Shown: positions 1 to 9,348, counted from the stretch's first letter. The stretch is 13,746 nt of DNA from Rhodospirillales bacterium (GCA_903644035.1 CAHJXG010000468.1:1-13746); one strand, 5' to 3'. Numbers and translations: made by a program. The notes: generated from the letters alone by a model not told the origin.

Positions 1-297
1 GTGCCGCCCGGCTCCGTCCTGCCGTCGGGGCCGCTGGCGGAGAGCGTCACGGGGGCGGTGGTGACCTGCTTCAGCCTGGCGCTTCGGCTTTCGGCGCCGT
101 TCCTCTTGGCGGGCCTCGTCTTTCAGGTGGCGCTGGGCCTGCTGGCGCGGCTGGTTCCGCAACTGCAGGTCTATACCGCGGCCACGCCGGGACAGATCCT
201 GGGCGGGATCGTGCTGCTGGGCATCCTGGCGTCGCACATCCTGGGGGCATGGACCGAGGCGGTGAACACCGCGTGGTCCGGCCTCCCCGGCCTCTAG
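1..297 (+). CDS. fliR: FliR flagellar export gate protein, C-terminal part
   Basis: The last 98 residues of an inner-membrane protein whose start lies before the window. FliR, with FliP and FliQ, forms the core export gate of the flagellar type III secretion system. The visible part has a long hydrophobic stretch (about residues 22-50), the FliR-like segment LVPQLQVYTAATPGQIL (about 51-67), and a final hydrophobic segment before a short tail. FliR proteins are usually about 250 residues, so roughly 60 percent is missing. The GTG at base 1 is simply where the window begins, not the start codon. It ends 15 bp before flhB on the same strand, the usual fliR-flhB order, so the two are probably cotranscribed. 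The family call rests on the short C-terminal segment plus the flhB neighbour. Confidence 0.88.
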   Translation: MPPGSVLPSGPLAESVTGAVVTCFSLALRLSAPFLLAGLVFQVALGLLARLVPQLQVYTAATPGQILGGIVLLGILASHILGAWTEAVNTAWSGLPGL

Positions 298-312
298 AGG
301 CGGGATCGCGCC

Positions 313-1371
313 ATGGCCGAGGGGGCGGAGGGCGAGGACCGCGACAAGCCGGCCACCGAGACCCGGCTTCGTCGCGCCCGGGAGGGCGGCGAGGCGCCGG
401 TGTCGCGGGAGCTTCCAGTGCTTGCCGGGCTGGCGGCCGCAACGCTGGTGCTGGCGATGGCCGGCCCTGGGCTGGCCCGCGATCTTTCGACGCGGCTCGT
501 CCGCATGCTGGGCGCCACGGCCGCGGCGCCCGGAGCGGCGCTGCAGGAGGCTGGCTGGGCCTTGCTGATGGCCGCCGGGCCGCTGATCGGCGCCATATTG
601 CTGGCGGGCGGTGCGTCGATCCTGCTGCAGACCGGCGGCCTGCTGCACGGCAAGGCCCTGGTCCCCGACTTGTCCCGGCTCAGCCCGAAGCGCGGCCTGT
701 CGCGTCTGTTCGGCCTCAACAACCTGATCGAGGCGATCAAGGCCCTGGCGAAGATCGGCGTGCTTGCCTGGGCGGCGTGGCGCGCCCTGGCAGACGCGCT
801 GCCGGGCGCGACGGCCTCGATCATGTGGCCGCCTGAGCGCCTGATGGACCGGCTGACCCGGGACCTGATCCACCTTTGCGTGCTGGTCCTCGCCTGCCAG
901 GCGGCCATCACGGTGCTTGACATGGGCTGGGTCCGCTTCCGCTTCGCCAAGCGCATGCGGATGACCGCGCAGGAGATCAAGGAGGAGCATCGGGACAGCG
1001 AAGGCGACCCGCGCCTCAAGGCCAAGCTGCGGCAGATGCGCATGGCCCGCGCCCGGCAGCGCATGATGGCGGCCGTTCCCACGGCCACCGTCGTCATCAC
1101 CAACCCCACCCACTATGCCGTCGCCCTCGCCTATGACCGCGGCGCGCAGGCCGCGCCGCGTGTGGTGGCCAAGGGGATGGACGAGGTCGCCGCGCGCATC
1201 CGCGCGATGGCGACCCAGCATGGGGTGCCCCTGGTCGCCAACCCGCCGCTGGCCCGGGCGCTGCACAGCTTGGAACTGGACGCCGAAGTGCCGGCCGAGC
1301 ATTTCCAGGCGGTCGCCGAGATCATCGCGTATGTCTGGCGGCTGCGAGGCCAGGCCCGGGGCGGCTCGTAA
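313..1371 (+). CDS. flhB: FlhB flagellar export switch protein
   Basis: A 352-residue inner-membrane protein of the flagellar type III export apparatus. It switches substrate class from rod and hook proteins to filament proteins. The charged N-terminus ([19 protein letters not shown]) is typical. It is followed by about four hydrophobic segments near residues 35-58, 80-107, 135-160 and 185-207, then a basic cytoplasmic linker ([20 protein letters not shown]) and the autocleavage motif N264-P265-T266-H267. FlhB family proteins cut themselves between that Asn and Pro. Length and domain order are normal for the family. The ATG at 313 is preceded by a weak purine-rich stretch. It is the last flagellar gene here: a LexA box begins one base after its stop codon, and no terminator hairpin is visible before the recA promoter. 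Confidence 0.96.
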   Translation: MAEGAEGEDRDKPATETRLRRAREGGEAPVSRELPVLAGLAAATLVLAMAGPGLARDLSTRLVRMLGATAAAPGAALQEAGWALLMAAGPLIGAILLAGGASILLQTGGLLHGKALVPDLSRLSPKRGLSRLFGLNNLIEAIKALAKIGVLAWAAWRALADALPGATASIMWPPERLMDRLTRDLIHLCVLVLACQAAITVLDMGWVRFRFAKRMRMTAQEIKEEHRDSEGDPRLKAKLRQMRMARARQRMMAAVPTATVVITNPTHYAVALAYDRGAQAAPRVVAKGMDEVAARIRAMATQHGVPLVANPPLARALHSLELDAEVPAEHFQAVAEIIAYVWRLRGQARGGS

Positions 1372-1372
1372 A

Positions 1373-1387
1373 GTTCATACTTTGTTC
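1373..1387 (+). promoter_or_regulatory. LexA (SOS) box of recA
   Basis: GTTC at 1373-1376, seven bases, then GTTC at 1384-1387. This is an exact match to the alphaproteobacterial LexA operator GTTC-N7-GTTC. It directly abuts the proposed -35 element of recA at 1388, so bound LexA should block RNA polymerase until DNA damage triggers LexA self-cleavage. The site begins one base after the flhB stop codon. Confidence 0.93.
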
Positions 1388-1416
1388 TTGCGCTGAAGGG
1401 GGTCACAGCCTATCTC
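1388..1416 (+). promoter_or_regulatory. Predicted sigma-70 promoter of recA
   Basis: TTGCGC at 1388-1393, a 17-bp spacer and TATCTC at 1411-1416. Transcription should start near 1423, giving a leader of about 83 nt. Short inverted repeats (TCTCA and TGAGA around 1413-1431; CTATCT and AGATAG around 1410-1444) could fold in the leader. A GAATC sequence, the CcrM-type GANTC methylation motif, sits at 1418-1422 beside the predicted start. The promoter is predicted from spacing and position next to the LexA box. Confidence 0.65.
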
Positions 1417-1505
1417 AGAATCACTTGAGAAGCTCAGCAGATAGTTGCGGTTTCGTTTGCTGGTGTGACACTGTGCCGGGCGAACGAGCGGGACGAGGAT
1501 CAGAC

Positions 1506-2546
1506 ATGGACAAGAACAAGGCGCTCGATGCGGCGTTAACGCAGATCGAGCGGGCATTCGGCAAGGGCTCGATCATGCGGATGGGCGCCAAGGCCGGCGA
1601 CCAGCAGATCGAGACGATCCCGTCGGGTTCGCTGGGGCTGGACCTGGCGCTCGGCATCGGCGGCCTGCCGCGTGGCCGGGTGATCGAGATCTATGGCCCG
1701 GAAAGCTCGGGCAAGACGACGCTCGCGCTCCATGCGGTGGCCGAGGCGCAGAAGCGCGGCGGCACTTGCGCGTTCATCGACGCGGAACATGCGCTCGACC
1801 CGATCTATGCCCGCAAGCTCGGCGTCGATGTCGATAACCTGTTGCTGAGCCAGCCGGACGGCGGCGAGCAGGCGCTGGAGATTTGCGACACGCTGGTGCG
1901 GTCCGGCGCGGTCGATATCGTGGTGGTGGACAGCGTGGCGGCCCTCGTGCCGCGCGCCGAGCTTGAGGGCGAGATGGGGGACACCCATGTCGGCCTGCAC
2001 GCCCGGCTGATGAGCCAGGCGCTGCGGAAGCTGACCGGCAGCGTCGCCAAGTCGCATACCATGCTGATCTTCCTGAACCAGATTCGGCTCAAGATCGGCG
2101 TGATGTTCGGCAATCCCGAGACGACGACGGGCGGCAACGCGCTCAAGTTCTATGCGTCGATCCGCATGGAAATCCGGCGCATCGGCCAGATCAAGGACCG
2201 GGAGGAGGTCGTCGGCAACCAGACCCGGGTCAAGGTGGTCAAGAACAAGCTGGCGCCGCCGTTCCGGCAGGTGGAGTTCGACATCATGTATGGCGAGGGC
2301 GTCAGCAAGGTCGGCGAGCTGATCGACCTCGGCGTGAAGGCCAACGTCGTCGAGAAATCAGGCGCCTGGTTCAGCTACGACAGCACCCGCATCGGCCAGG
2401 GGCGCGAGAACGCCAAGCAGTTCCTGCGGGACCACAAGGAGATGGCAGACGCCATCGAGAAGCGGGTGCGGGAGCAGTCCGGCGTCGTGGCGAACTCGAT
2501 GCTGGCGCCGCCCGAGGAGGGCGAGGACGCCGAGGCGGCCGATTAG
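1506..2546 (+). CDS. recA: RecA recombinase
   Basis: A 346-residue RecA, the cytoplasmic ATPase that polymerises on single-stranded DNA, carries out strand exchange and stimulates LexA self-cleavage. Visible features are the N-terminal polymerisation segment [20 protein letters not shown], Walker A G64-PESSGK-T71, a hydrophobic Walker B strand ([17 protein letters not shown]), the L2 DNA-binding loop ([19 protein letters not shown]) and an acidic C-terminus ending [10 protein letters not shown]. The ATG at 1506 is chosen because the protein then begins as RecA proteins do; the reading frame stays open to a TTG at 1425, but that adds 27 unconserved residues. A GACGAGGA stretch about 8-15 bases upstream may be the ribosome binding site. 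SOS control is explained by the adjacent LexA box. The deaminase gene follows after 7 bp. Confidence 0.98.
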   Translation: MDKNKALDAALTQIERAFGKGSIMRMGAKAGDQQIETIPSGSLGLDLALGIGGLPRGRVIEIYGPESSGKTTLALHAVAEAQKRGGTCAFIDAEHALDPIYARKLGVDVDNLLLSQPDGGEQALEICDTLVRSGAVDIVVVDSVAALVPRAELEGEMGDTHVGLHARLMSQALRKLTGSVAKSHTMLIFLNQIRLKIGVMFGNPETTTGGNALKFYASIRMEIRRIGQIKDREEVVGNQTRVKVVKNKLAPPFRQVEFDIMYGEGVSKVGELIDLGVKANVVEKSGAWFSYDSTRIGQGRENAKQFLRDHKEMADAIEKRVREQSGVVANSMLAPPEEGEDAEAAD

Positions 2547-2553
2547 GCCCACC

Positions 2554-2982
2554 TTGCCGGACCCTGGTCCGCTGCCGCTGACGGCGGCGGACGATGAGCT
2601 TGTCGAGGCCGCGCGGGCTGTACTGCTGCGCCACTACCGGCCGTTCTGGCACACGGTCGGCGCGGCGCTGCGCAGCCGGGATGGACGGATTTGGACGGGC
2701 GTGCATCTGGGCGCAACCGTCGGGCGGCTCTCGATCTGCGCGGAGGCCATCGCGTTGGGCCGGGTGGTGATGGACGGGGACGGCACGATCGAGTGCGCCG
2801 TGGCGGTCCGGCATCCCAAGCCGGAGGAGACGGCGCAGGACATCGCGGTCGTGTCGCCCTGCGGCGCGTGCCGCGAGAACCTGACCGATTACGACCCGGC
2901 CGCGCTCGTCATCATCAACACGGCGGACGGGCTGCGGAAGGTCCTGGTCAGCACCCTGCTGCCGCTGCCTTACCAGCGCTGA
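2554..2982 (+). CDS. Cytidine deaminase-like zinc enzyme
   Basis: A 142-residue member of the cytidine deaminase superfamily, zinc hydrolases that deaminate pyrimidine nucleosides or related compounds. The zinc and catalytic motifs are intact: C62-A-E64, with E64 as proton shuttle, and P102-C103-G-A-C106. HYRPFWHTVGAAL at 27-39 resembles the usual N-terminal motif. However, the family's ribose-binding Asn-x-Glu is replaced: the strand reads W47-TGVHLGATV, with His51 where Asn is expected and Gly53 where Glu is expected. The substrate may therefore not be plain cytidine. The general layout also resembles blasticidin-S deaminases. The start is TTG, the only usable in-frame start. It lies 7 bp after recA and lacks a clear ribosome binding site, which suggests translation coupled to recA. 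Confidence 0.8.
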   Translation: MPDPGPLPLTAADDELVEAARAVLLRHYRPFWHTVGAALRSRDGRIWTGVHLGATVGRLSICAEAIALGRVVMDGDGTIECAVAVRHPKPEETAQDIAVVSPCGACRENLTDYDPAALVIINTADGLRKVLVSTLLPLPYQR

Positions 2983-3017
2983 GGGAACATCGGTAGACAT
3001 CCAACGTTGAGGTTTTC

Positions 3018-3251
3018 ATGAGCACAGACCCAAAGTCCCCGCCGGACGATCAGGCGACGCCGTCAAACGTGGAGAAGGACCCGCACGACTGGACTACGGG
3101 CAACGAGACGATGACCGGCGCGCAGGCAAGCTACCTGAAGACGCTCTGCGAGGAGGCCGGCGAGAAGTTCGACCCTTCGTTGAGCAAGGCGGATGCGTCG
3201 TTGAAGATCGATGCGCTGCAGCAAAAAACCGGGCGTGGGAAGAACCACTGA
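3018..3251 (+). CDS. DUF3072 family small protein
   Basis: A 77-residue soluble protein with no signal or membrane segment. The core [20 protein letters not shown] followed by KTLCEEAGE, and the ending [10 protein letters not shown], match my recollection of the DUF3072 family. These are small bacterial proteins of unknown function, and I infer no activity. The N-terminal 20 residues are rich in Pro, Asp and Ser and look disordered; the rest is probably helical. A TGAGGT about 8 bases before the ATG can serve as ribosome binding site. It lies 35 bp after the deaminase gene and 82 bp before alaS on the same strand, so it may be cotranscribed with either. The family call is confident; the function is unknown. 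Confidence 0.82.
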   Translation: MSTDPKSPPDDQATPSNVEKDPHDWTTGNETMTGAQASYLKTLCEEAGEKFDPSLSKADASLKIDALQQKTGRGKNH

Positions 3252-3333
3252 CCGGGCGGCCATGGCGCGGATGACATCGCACGCTGCCTGGGGTAGGGAC
3301 TGGAGCGCATTTTTAGGACAGTCCGTCTCCGCC

Positions 3334-5970
3334 ATGGTCAGCAGCAACGACATCCGCGCGACGTTTCTCGAATTCTTTGCTCGGCACGGCCATCAGGTGG
3401 TGCCGAGCAGTTCCCTCGTGCCTCTCAACGATCCCACTCTCCTGTTCACGAACAGTGGGATGGTGCAGTTCAAGAACGTCTTCACCGGTCAGGAGAAGCG
3501 TCCCTACGCCCGTGCCACCACTGCGCAGAAGTGCGTGCGGGCCGGGGGCAAGCACAACGACCTCGACAATGTCGGCTACACGGCCCGGCATCACACATTC
3601 TTCGAGATGCTGGGCAATTTCAGCTTCGGCGACTACTTCAAGCCGGTCGCCATCGAGCAAGCCTGGACGCTGCTGACCCGGGACTTTGGCATCACGCCGG
3701 AAAAGCTGCTGGTCACGGTATATTCGGAAGACGAGCAGGCAGCGGAACTATGGCGCAAGATCGCCGGGCTTCCTGACCAGCGCATCCTGCGGATCGCCAC
3801 GTCGGACAATTTCTGGCGCATGGGGGATACCGGCCCCTGCGGCCCCTGCTCGGAGATCTTCTTCGACCATGGCGACGGCATTCCCGGCGGCCCGCCGGGC
3901 AGCGCTGATGAGGATGGCGACCGCTTCATCGAGATCTGGAACCTCGTGTTCATGCAGTTCGAGGAAGGGCCGCCCGGCACCCGGACCTCGCTGCCGCACC
4001 CGTCCATCGACACCGGCATGGGCTTTGAGCGGTTCGCCGCCGTCATGCAGGGCAAGCACAACAACTACGACATCGACATGATGCGGGCTCTGGTGCTTGC
4101 CAGCGCGGAGGTCACCGGACAGGCCGTGGACGGGCCGTTCCAGACAAGTCATCGCGTCGTGGCCGACCATCTCCGCAGCGTGTCGTTCATGATCGCCGAC
4201 GGCGTGCTGCCGTCGAAGGAGGGGCGCGGCTATGTCCTGCGCCGCATCATGCGCCGGGCCATGCGCCACCTGCACATGATGGGCACCAAGGAGGCGGTGT
4301 TCCACCGCCTGGTGCCCGCCCTGGTCCGCCAGATGGGCGCGGCCTACCCGGAACTGCCGCGTGCCGAGCCGCTGATCGTCGAGACGATGCGGCTGGAGGA
4401 GGACCGGTTCAAGGCGATGCTCGAGCGAGGCCTCGGCCTCTTGTCCGAGGAGACCCGGCGGCTCGGCGAGGGCGGCGCGCTGCCGGGGGACGTCGCTTTC
4501 AAGCTCTACGACACGTTCGGCTTCCCGCTCGACCTGACCCAGGATGCGTTGCGCGAGCAGGGTCGGGGCGTGGACGTCGCCGGGTTCGACGCGGCGATGC
4601 AGGAGCAGCGGACCCGGGCGCGCGCGGCCTGGGCCGGGTCGGGCGACGCCGCGACCGAGCGCGTCTGGTTTGACCTGCGTGAGCGCATGGGCGGCACGGA
4701 GTTCCTCGGATACACCACCGAAACCTCCGAGGGCGAGATCGTGGCGCTCGTGGCCGATGGCGCCGCGGTGGACAGGGTCGAGGTGGGCGGGGACGTCGCG
4801 GTGGTGCTGAACCAGACGCCGTTCTATGCTGAGAGCGGCGGCCAGGTGGGCGACGCCGGGGCGATGACCGGGCCAGGGCTGCGCATCCGCATCCATGACA
4901 CGCAGAAGAAGCTCGGCGCCCTCATCGTGCATCTCGGAACCGTGGAGACTGGGACGGCTGTTCTCGGCGCCTCCATCATGGCCGAGGTCGATCATGCCCG
5001 CCGCGGCGCCATCCGGGCGCATCACAGCGCGACGCACCTGCTGCACGCGGCGCTCCGCGAGCGCCTTGGTCCGCATGTGACGCAAAAGGGCAGCCTGAAC
5101 GCCCCGGACCGCCTCCGCTTCGATGTCAGCCAACCCACGCCCATCAGCCGGGCCGATCTGGCGTTGGTCGAGGCGGCGGTAAACGCGCGGGTGCGGGAGA
5201 ACAGCGAGGTCACGACGCGGCTGATGACGCCCGAAACCGCGGTGGCCGAGGGCGCCATGGCGTTGTTCGGCGAGAAGTATGGCGACGAGGTGCGCGTCGT
5301 CTCGATGGGCGGGGCAGCCGCGGGTGACCGGGCCTTTTCGGTCGAGCTATGCGGCGGCACGCACGTGCGCCGAACCGGCGACATCGGCCTGTTCCGCGTG
5401 GTGAGCGAGGGCGCCGTCAGTGCCGGGGTGCGCCGCATCGAGGCCGTGGCCGGGGATGCCGCCCTCGCCGCCATCAGCGAGGTTGACCGCCGGATGTCCG
5501 ACGTTGCCGCCCTCCTGCGCGCAAACCCCGCCGAGGTCGTGGAACGCGTCGCCCAGCTTATCGAAGATCGTCGCAAGTTCGAGCGTCAAGTCGCTGATCT
5601 TCAACGAAAGCTTGCGACCGGGGGGAGCGCCTCGGCGGTTGAGATGATTGGAGATGTTACTTTCGCCGCGCGCGACCTCGGTGACATCCCGCCGCGGGAC
5701 CTGAAGGGGATGGCCGAGGCGATTGGCACCCAGATGGGCGGCGGCGTCGTGGCCGCGGTCTCGACCGCGGACGGCCGCGCCAGCCTTGTGGTCCGGGTCT
5801 CGCCGGATCTGCTGGCCCGGTTCAATGCTGTGGACTTGGTGCGTGCCGCGAGCGGCGTGCTGGGAGGCGCCGGCGGCGGCGGCCGGCCCGACTTGGCGCA
5901 AGCCGGCGGACCGAGTGCCGACGCCGTCCCGAAAGCGTTCGACGCCATCCGGGCGATGCTGGCGGGCTGA
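3334..5970 (+). CDS. alaS: Alanyl-tRNA synthetase
   Basis: An 878-residue class II aminoacyl-tRNA synthetase that charges tRNA-Ala and removes mischarged Ser or Gly. The aminoacylation domain begins [16 protein letters not shown], has motif 2 around [12 protein letters not shown] and motif 3 GMGFER at 228-233. The editing domain has H564-SAT-H568 and C673-GGT-H677, the zinc or editing quartet. A C-terminal DHHA1/C-Ala domain ends [19 protein letters not shown]. Length and domain order are normal. The ATG at 3334 is chosen because homology starts there. The frame is open further upstream, but that would overlap the DUF3072 gene and add unconserved residues. The local ribosome binding site is poor (AGGAC is 13 bases away), so the start is slightly uncertain. 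It converges on the hydrolase gene with 30 bp between, and no clear terminator hairpin is seen there. Confidence 0.97.
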   Translation: MVSSNDIRATFLEFFARHGHQVVPSSSLVPLNDPTLLFTNSGMVQFKNVFTGQEKRPYARATTAQKCVRAGGKHNDLDNVGYTARHHTFFEMLGNFSFGDYFKPVAIEQAWTLLTRDFGITPEKLLVTVYSEDEQAAELWRKIAGLPDQRILRIATSDNFWRMGDTGPCGPCSEIFFDHGDGIPGGPPGSADEDGDRFIEIWNLVFMQFEEGPPGTRTSLPHPSIDTGMGFERFAAVMQGKHNNYDIDMMRALVLASAEVTGQAVDGPFQTSHRVVADHLRSVSFMIADGVLPSKEGRGYVLRRIMRRAMRHLHMMGTKEAVFHRLVPALVRQMGAAYPELPRAEPLIVETMRLEEDRFKAMLERGLGLLSEETRRLGEGGALPGDVAFKLYDTFGFPLDLTQDALREQGRGVDVAGFDAAMQEQRTRARAAWAGSGDAATERVWFDLRERMGGTEFLGYTTETSEGEIVALVADGAAVDRVEVGGDVAVVLNQTPFYAESGGQVGDAGAMTGPGLRIRIHDTQKKLGALIVHLGTVETGTAVLGASIMAEVDHARRGAIRAHHSATHLLHAALRERLGPHVTQKGSLNAPDRLRFDVSQPTPISRADLALVEAAVNARVRENSEVTTRLMTPETAVAEGAMALFGEKYGDEVRVVSMGGAAAGDRAFSVELCGGTHVRRTGDIGLFRVVSEGAVSAGVRRIEAVAGDAALAAISEVDRRMSDVAALLRANPAEVVERVAQLIEDRRKFERQVADLQRKLATGGSASAVEMIGDVTFAARDLGDIPPRDLKGMAEAIGTQMGGGVVAAVSTADGRASLVVRVSPDLLARFNAVDLVRAASGVLGGAGGGGRPDLAQAGGPSADAVPKAFDAIRAMLAG

Positions 5971-6000
5971 CCCCGCACCGCCCGGCGGCGTCTGACCTAG

Positions 6001-6852
6001 TTAAGCAAGGTATTTAGCGAACCACTGCAGCATCTCCTGCCAGCCCGCCTCCGCGTCGGCCTTGCGGTAGCTCGGCCGGTAGTCGGCGTGGAAGCCATGG
6101 GGGGCGTCGTCGAACACGTGGATCGTCACGATCTTGCCCGCACCGGTCGCCCTCGCCGCCGCGGCCTTCACGTCGGCCACGGGGATGCCGGCGTCCTGTG
6201 CGCCGTACAGGCCCAGCAACGGCGCCTTGAGCTCGGCCGCGACGTCCGCCGCGGTGCGCGGCTGGATGCTGGACGGGGTGCCGCCAATCGGGCCGTACCA
6301 TGCCACCGCCGCCTTCAAGGCAGGGTTGTGCGCTGCATACAGCCAGGTGTTGCGGCCGCCCCGGCAGAAGCCGGTCACGACCAGCCGCTTGGGATCGCCA
6401 TGGTTGGCGGCCGCCCACGTCGCCGCCGCGTCCAAATCCCGCAACAGCTGGTCGTCCGGAGCCTTGCTGATCACGTCGCGTACGATGACGCTGGCATCGG
6501 TCATCTTGGACAGGTCGCCGATCCGGGCATAAAGCTCGGGTGCCACGGCGAGGTAGCCGGCTTTCGCCAGGCGCCGGCAGGTGTCCTTGATATACTCGTG
6601 GACGCCGAAGATCTCCTCGATGACCAGCACGGTCGGGAACGGCCCGGCGCCGTCCGGCCGGGCGAAGTATGCCGGCAGGTCGCCCTGGCTGGTTGGGACC
6701 TTGGTCTCCCCCGCCACGAGGCCGGTCGCCTCGGTATGGATCGCCTGCGCCTCGACCCGTGTGGTCGCGAGCGTGAGGCCGCTGATCAGCCCGGTCATGA
6801 TCACGTTGCGCCGGGGCAGGGGATAGCTCGCCAAGCCTTGTAGTCCGTCCAT
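6001..6852 (-). CDS. Dienelactone hydrolase family protein, probably exported
   Basis: A 283-residue alpha/beta hydrolase of the dienelactone hydrolase family, which use a Cys-Asp-His triad on lactones or esters. Visible are the oxyanion-region Glu in VLVIEEIFGVHEYIKD (E80), the nucleophile elbow G161-F-C163-R-G-G, Asp220 in GAQDAGIP, and His252 in DDAPHGFHADYRPSY. Residues 1-37 look like a twin-arginine signal: PLPRRNVIM, a hydrophobic stretch, then VEAQA. The mature enzyme is therefore probably periplasmic. The start at 6852 is preferred over the ATG two codons earlier, because AAGGA then sits 6 bases upstream. It is 47 bp downstream of icd on the same strand, with a GC hairpin between, so partial cotranscription with icd is likely. 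The true substrate cannot be read from sequence. Confidence 0.88.
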   Translation of the reverse strand: MDGLQGLASYPLPRRNVIMTGLISGLTLATTRVEAQAIHTEATGLVAGETKVPTSQGDLPAYFARPDGAGPFPTVLVIEEIFGVHEYIKDTCRRLAKAGYLAVAPELYARIGDLSKMTDASVIVRDVISKAPDDQLLRDLDAAATWAAANHGDPKRLVVTGFCRGGRNTWLYAAHNPALKAAVAWYGPIGGTPSSIQPRTAADVAAELKAPLLGLYGAQDAGIPVADVKAAAARATGAGKIVTIHVFDDAPHGFHADYRPSYRKADAEAGWQEMLQWFAKYLA

Positions 6853-6875
6853 GGGCATTCCTTGTTGCAATCGTT

Positions 6876-6897
6876 CGCGGCGCCGGCCAGCGCCGCG
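6876..6897 (-). other. GC hairpin between icd and the hydrolase gene
   Basis: An 8-bp perfect inverted repeat, CGCGGCGC and GCGCCGCG, with a 6-base loop, directly after the icd stop. No run of T follows on the minus strand, so it is not a classic intrinsic terminator. It could stabilise the icd mRNA end or attenuate read-through into the hydrolase gene. Confidence 0.45.
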
Positions 6898-6899
6898 GT

Positions 6900-8126
6900 T
6901 CAGGCCGCCTTCGAGATCGCCATGGCCGTTTGCAGGTTGGCGTCGATGCGGTCCAGGAAGTCCTGCGTGTTGAGCCAAGGCTGCTGCTTGCCGATCAGGC
7001 TGGCGAGGTCCTTGGTCATGGCGCCGCTCTCCACCGTCTCGACGCAGACCCGTTCCAGGGTGTCGGCGAACGCCGTGACGTCGGGCGTGCCGTCGAACCG
7101 GCCACGGTAGGCGAGGCCGCGCGTCCAGGCGAAGATGGAGGCGATGGGGTTCGTGCTGGTCTCCCGGCCCTTCTGGTGCTCGCGGTAGTGCCGCGTCACC
7201 GTGCCGTGCGCGGCCTCGCTCTCGACCGTCTTGCCGTCCGGGCTCATCAGCACGCTGGTCATCAGGCCCAGGCTGCCGAAGCCCTGCGCCACGATGTCGC
7301 TCTGCACGTCGCCGTCGTAGTTCTTGCAGGCCCAGACATAGCCGCCGTTCCACTTGAGCGCGCTGGCGACCATGTCGTCGATCAGGCGATGCTCGTAGGT
7401 GAGGCCACGCTTCTGGAACTCGGCGGCGAACTCGGCATCGTAGATATCCTGGAACACGTCCTTGAACATGCCGTCATAGGCTTTCAGGATGGTGTTCTTC
7501 GTGGACAGGTAGACCGGATAGTTGCGCGCGATGCCGTAGTTGAAGCTGGCGCGGGCGAACCCCTCGATGGAGGCGCGGGTGTTGTGCATCCCCATGGTGA
7601 CGCCGGGACCCTGGAAATCGAAGACGTCCATCACCTCCGGCTCGCCGCCGGGCGGGTGGTAGGTCAGCGTGACCTTGCCGGGTCCGGGAATCTTCCGCTC
7701 GGTCGCGCGGTAGATGTCGCCGTAGGCATGGCGCCCGATGACGATGGGCTGGGTCCAGTGCGGCACCAGGCGGGGCACGTTGCTGCAGATGATGGGCTCG
7801 CGGAAGATCGTGCCGTCCAGGATGTTGCGGATCGTGCCGTTCGGGCTGCGCCACATCTTCTTCAGCTTGAACTCGGTGACCCGGGCCTCGTCCGGGGTGA
7901 TGGTCGCGCACTTCACGCCGACGCCGTACTGCTTGATCGCGTGGGCGGCATCGACCGTGACCTGATCATCCGTCTGATCCCGGTACTCGATGCCGAGATC
8001 GTAGTACTTCAAGTCGATGTCGAGGTAAGGAAGGATCAGCTTGTCTTTGATGAAGCCCCAGATGATGCGCGTCATCTCGTCGCCGTCGAGTTCGACGACG
8101 GTGGTTGCTACCTTGATTTTGGCCAT
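6900..8126 (-). CDS. icd: NADP-dependent isocitrate dehydrogenase
   Basis: A 408-residue cytoplasmic enzyme of the TCA cycle that converts isocitrate to 2-oxoglutarate and CO2 while making NADPH. It is the dimeric, eukaryote-like type rather than the E. coli type. Substrate arginines R100, R109 and R132, Tyr139, Lys210, and the metal-binding aspartates around D250, D273 and D277 are all present, close to human IDH1 numbering. The NADP site HGTVTRHYR starts at 308, which supports NADP over NAD. The start at 8126 gives [20 protein letters not shown], the usual N-terminus, with GAGGA about 5 bases upstream; the open frame reaches 8300 but adds no conserved residues. It is 91 bp downstream of purK and 47 bp upstream of the hydrolase. 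Confidence 0.97.
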   Translation of the reverse strand: MAKIKVATTVVELDGDEMTRIIWGFIKDKLILPYLDIDLKYYDLGIEYRDQTDDQVTVDAAHAIKQYGVGVKCATITPDEARVTEFKLKKMWRSPNGTIRNILDGTIFREPIICSNVPRLVPHWTQPIVIGRHAYGDIYRATERKIPGPGKVTLTYHPPGGEPEVMDVFDFQGPGVTMGMHNTRASIEGFARASFNYGIARNYPVYLSTKNTILKAYDGMFKDVFQDIYDAEFAAEFQKRGLTYEHRLIDDMVASALKWNGGYVWACKNYDGDVQSDIVAQGFGSLGLMTSVLMSPDGKTVESEAAHGTVTRHYREHQKGRETSTNPIASIFAWTRGLAYRGRFDGTPDVTAFADTLERVCVETVESGAMTKDLASLIGKQQPWLNTQDFLDRIDANLQTAMAISKAA

Positions 8127-8143
8127 GCGGTCCTCGTGTTGCT

Positions 8144-8190
8144 GGCCCCAGCAGGGCCGGACGCCTTCGGCCAGACAATCGCATCTGGCC
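8144..8190 (-). other. Two small hairpins in the purK-icd gap
   Basis: The 91-bp gap between purK and icd holds a 7-bp inverted repeat, GGCCAGA (8169-8175) and TCTGGCC (8184-8190), and a 5-bp repeat, GGCCC (8144-8148) and GGGCC (8154-8158). Neither is followed by T-rich sequence, so termination is doubtful. They may form the 3' end of the pur transcript or structure in the icd leader. I see no convincing -35/-10 pair for icd here. Confidence 0.35.
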
Positions 8191-8217
8191 CGTCTGACGA
8201 CAAGCCGGGGCCGCACC

Positions 8218-9348
8218 TCAAGCCGGTGCGAGGCAGCCCAGCGCCCGTCGGATGCCGTCGTCGTCCGGCAGGCCGCCCAGGGGGAACAGCCGGGTCGCAT
8301 GGCCCATCTTGCGGCCGGGCCGGGCCTCCGCCTTGCCGTAGAGGTGCGGGATCAAGCCGGGCGTCGCGACGACCTGCGGCCAGAGCGCCGCCTCCTCCGG
8401 CCCCACCAGGTTCTTCATCACGGCATCCGCATGCCGCCGGCCCGGCGGCAGCGGCAGGCCGGCCACGGCGCGGATGTGCAGCTCGAACTGGCTCGCCGGG
8501 CAGGCGTCGATGGTCCAGTGGCCGGAGTTGTGCGGACGCGGCGCGATCTCGTTCACCAGCACGCGGCCCGACAGGTCCACGAACATCTCCACCGCCAGCA
8601 GGCCAATCAGGCCCAGCGCATCGGCCACCCGCCAGGCCACCCGCTGCGCCTCCGCGGCGGTGCCCGGCGCCACCCGGGCCGGCGCCAGCGTCAGGTCCAG
8701 GATGCCGTCGCGATGCCGGTTCTCCATCACGTCGAACACCGTCCCGGCGCCATCGGCCCCGCGGGCGACGATGACGCTGATCTCGCAGGCGTAGCGGACG
8801 AAGCCCTCCAGCACCAACGGCCTGGGGTCGAGCGCCGCCCATGCGGGTTCGATGTCCTCCTGCGCCCGCAGCACCGCCTGGCCCTTGCCGTCATAGCCCA
8901 GCCGGGTCGTCTTCAGCACGGCCGGCAGTCCCAGGGCCTGCACGGCGGCCCGAAGCTCGGACGTGGTCGCCACTGCCCGCCACGGCGCTGTCGGCACGCC
9001 GGCGTCGGCAAGGAAGGTCTTCTCCAGCACGCGGTCCTGGCTGATGCGCAGCACGGCCGGGGCAGGGTGGACCGGGCGCAAGGAGGCCAGCAGCTCCAGC
9101 CCGGCGGCGCTCACGTTCTCGAACTCAAAGGTGATCACGTCGGTGGCTTCGGCAAATCGCCGCAGCACGTCCGGGTCCTCATAGTCTCCCAAGGTGCAGG
9201 CGGCGGACACCTGGGCAGCCGGGCTGTCCGGCTCCGGCGTCAGGATGTGGCAGCGGTAGCCGAGCCGGGCCGCCGCCATGGCGGACATGCGGCCGAGCTG
9301 GCCGCCGCCGATGATGCCGATGGCCGCGTTGGGCGGCAGCGCCGACAT
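8218..9348 (-). CDS. purK: PurK, N5-carboxyaminoimidazole ribonucleotide synthase
   Basis: A 376-residue ATP-grasp enzyme of de novo purine synthesis. It uses ATP and bicarbonate to convert AIR to N5-CAIR, the substrate of PurE. The N-terminal dinucleotide-like fold starts [17 protein letters not shown]. The ATP-grasp centre shows [15 protein letters not shown], and the C-terminal catalytic segment shows [20 protein letters not shown]. The start at 9348 gives [16 protein letters not shown]. An alternative start at 9384 would overlap purE and add 12 unconserved residues. The gap after the purE stop is 4 bp, so the two are almost certainly cotranscribed and probably translationally coupled. Length is normal. 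Confidence 0.96.
   Translation of the reverse strand: MSALPPNAAIGIIGGGQLGRMSAMAAARLGYRCHILTPEPDSPAAQVSAACTLGDYEDPDVLRRFAEATDVITFEFENVSAAGLELLASLRPVHPAPAVLRISQDRVLEKTFLADAGVPTAPWRAVATTSELRAAVQALGLPAVLKTTRLGYDGKGQAVLRAQEDIEPAWAALDPRPLVLEGFVRYACEISVIVARGADGAGTVFDVMENRHRDGILDLTLAPARVAPGTAAEAQRVAWRVADALGLIGLLAVEMFVDLSGRVLVNEIAPRPHNSGHWTIDACPASQFELHIRAVAGLPLPPGRRHADAVMKNLVGPEEAALWPQVVATPGLIPHLYGKAEARPGRKMGHATRLFPLGGLPDDDGIRRALGCLAPA

Noticed and set aside
2554..2982. Blasticidin-S resistance deaminase
   Set aside because: The layout is similar, but the general zinc motifs are shared across the superfamily, and no resistance or biosynthesis context is present.
3211..3333. A 41-residue N-terminal extension of AlaS
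   Set aside because: It overlaps the DUF3072 gene, has no family likeness, and normal AlaS homology begins exactly at the ATG at 3334.
5971..6000. A terminator between convergent alaS and the hydrolase gene
   Set aside because: Only short, imperfect GC pairing is possible in these 30 bases and there is no T run.
6853..7353. An upstream extension of the hydrolase frame to 450 residues
   Set aside because: The extra residues lie inside icd in another frame. The good ribosome binding site and signal-like sequence support 6852.
6930..8774. A 614-codon plus-strand open frame opposite icd and purK
   Set aside because: It is antisense to two certain enzymes, is rich in Arg, Ala, Val, Gly and Pro, and has no recognisable motif. 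High GC makes stop codons rare on the opposite strand.
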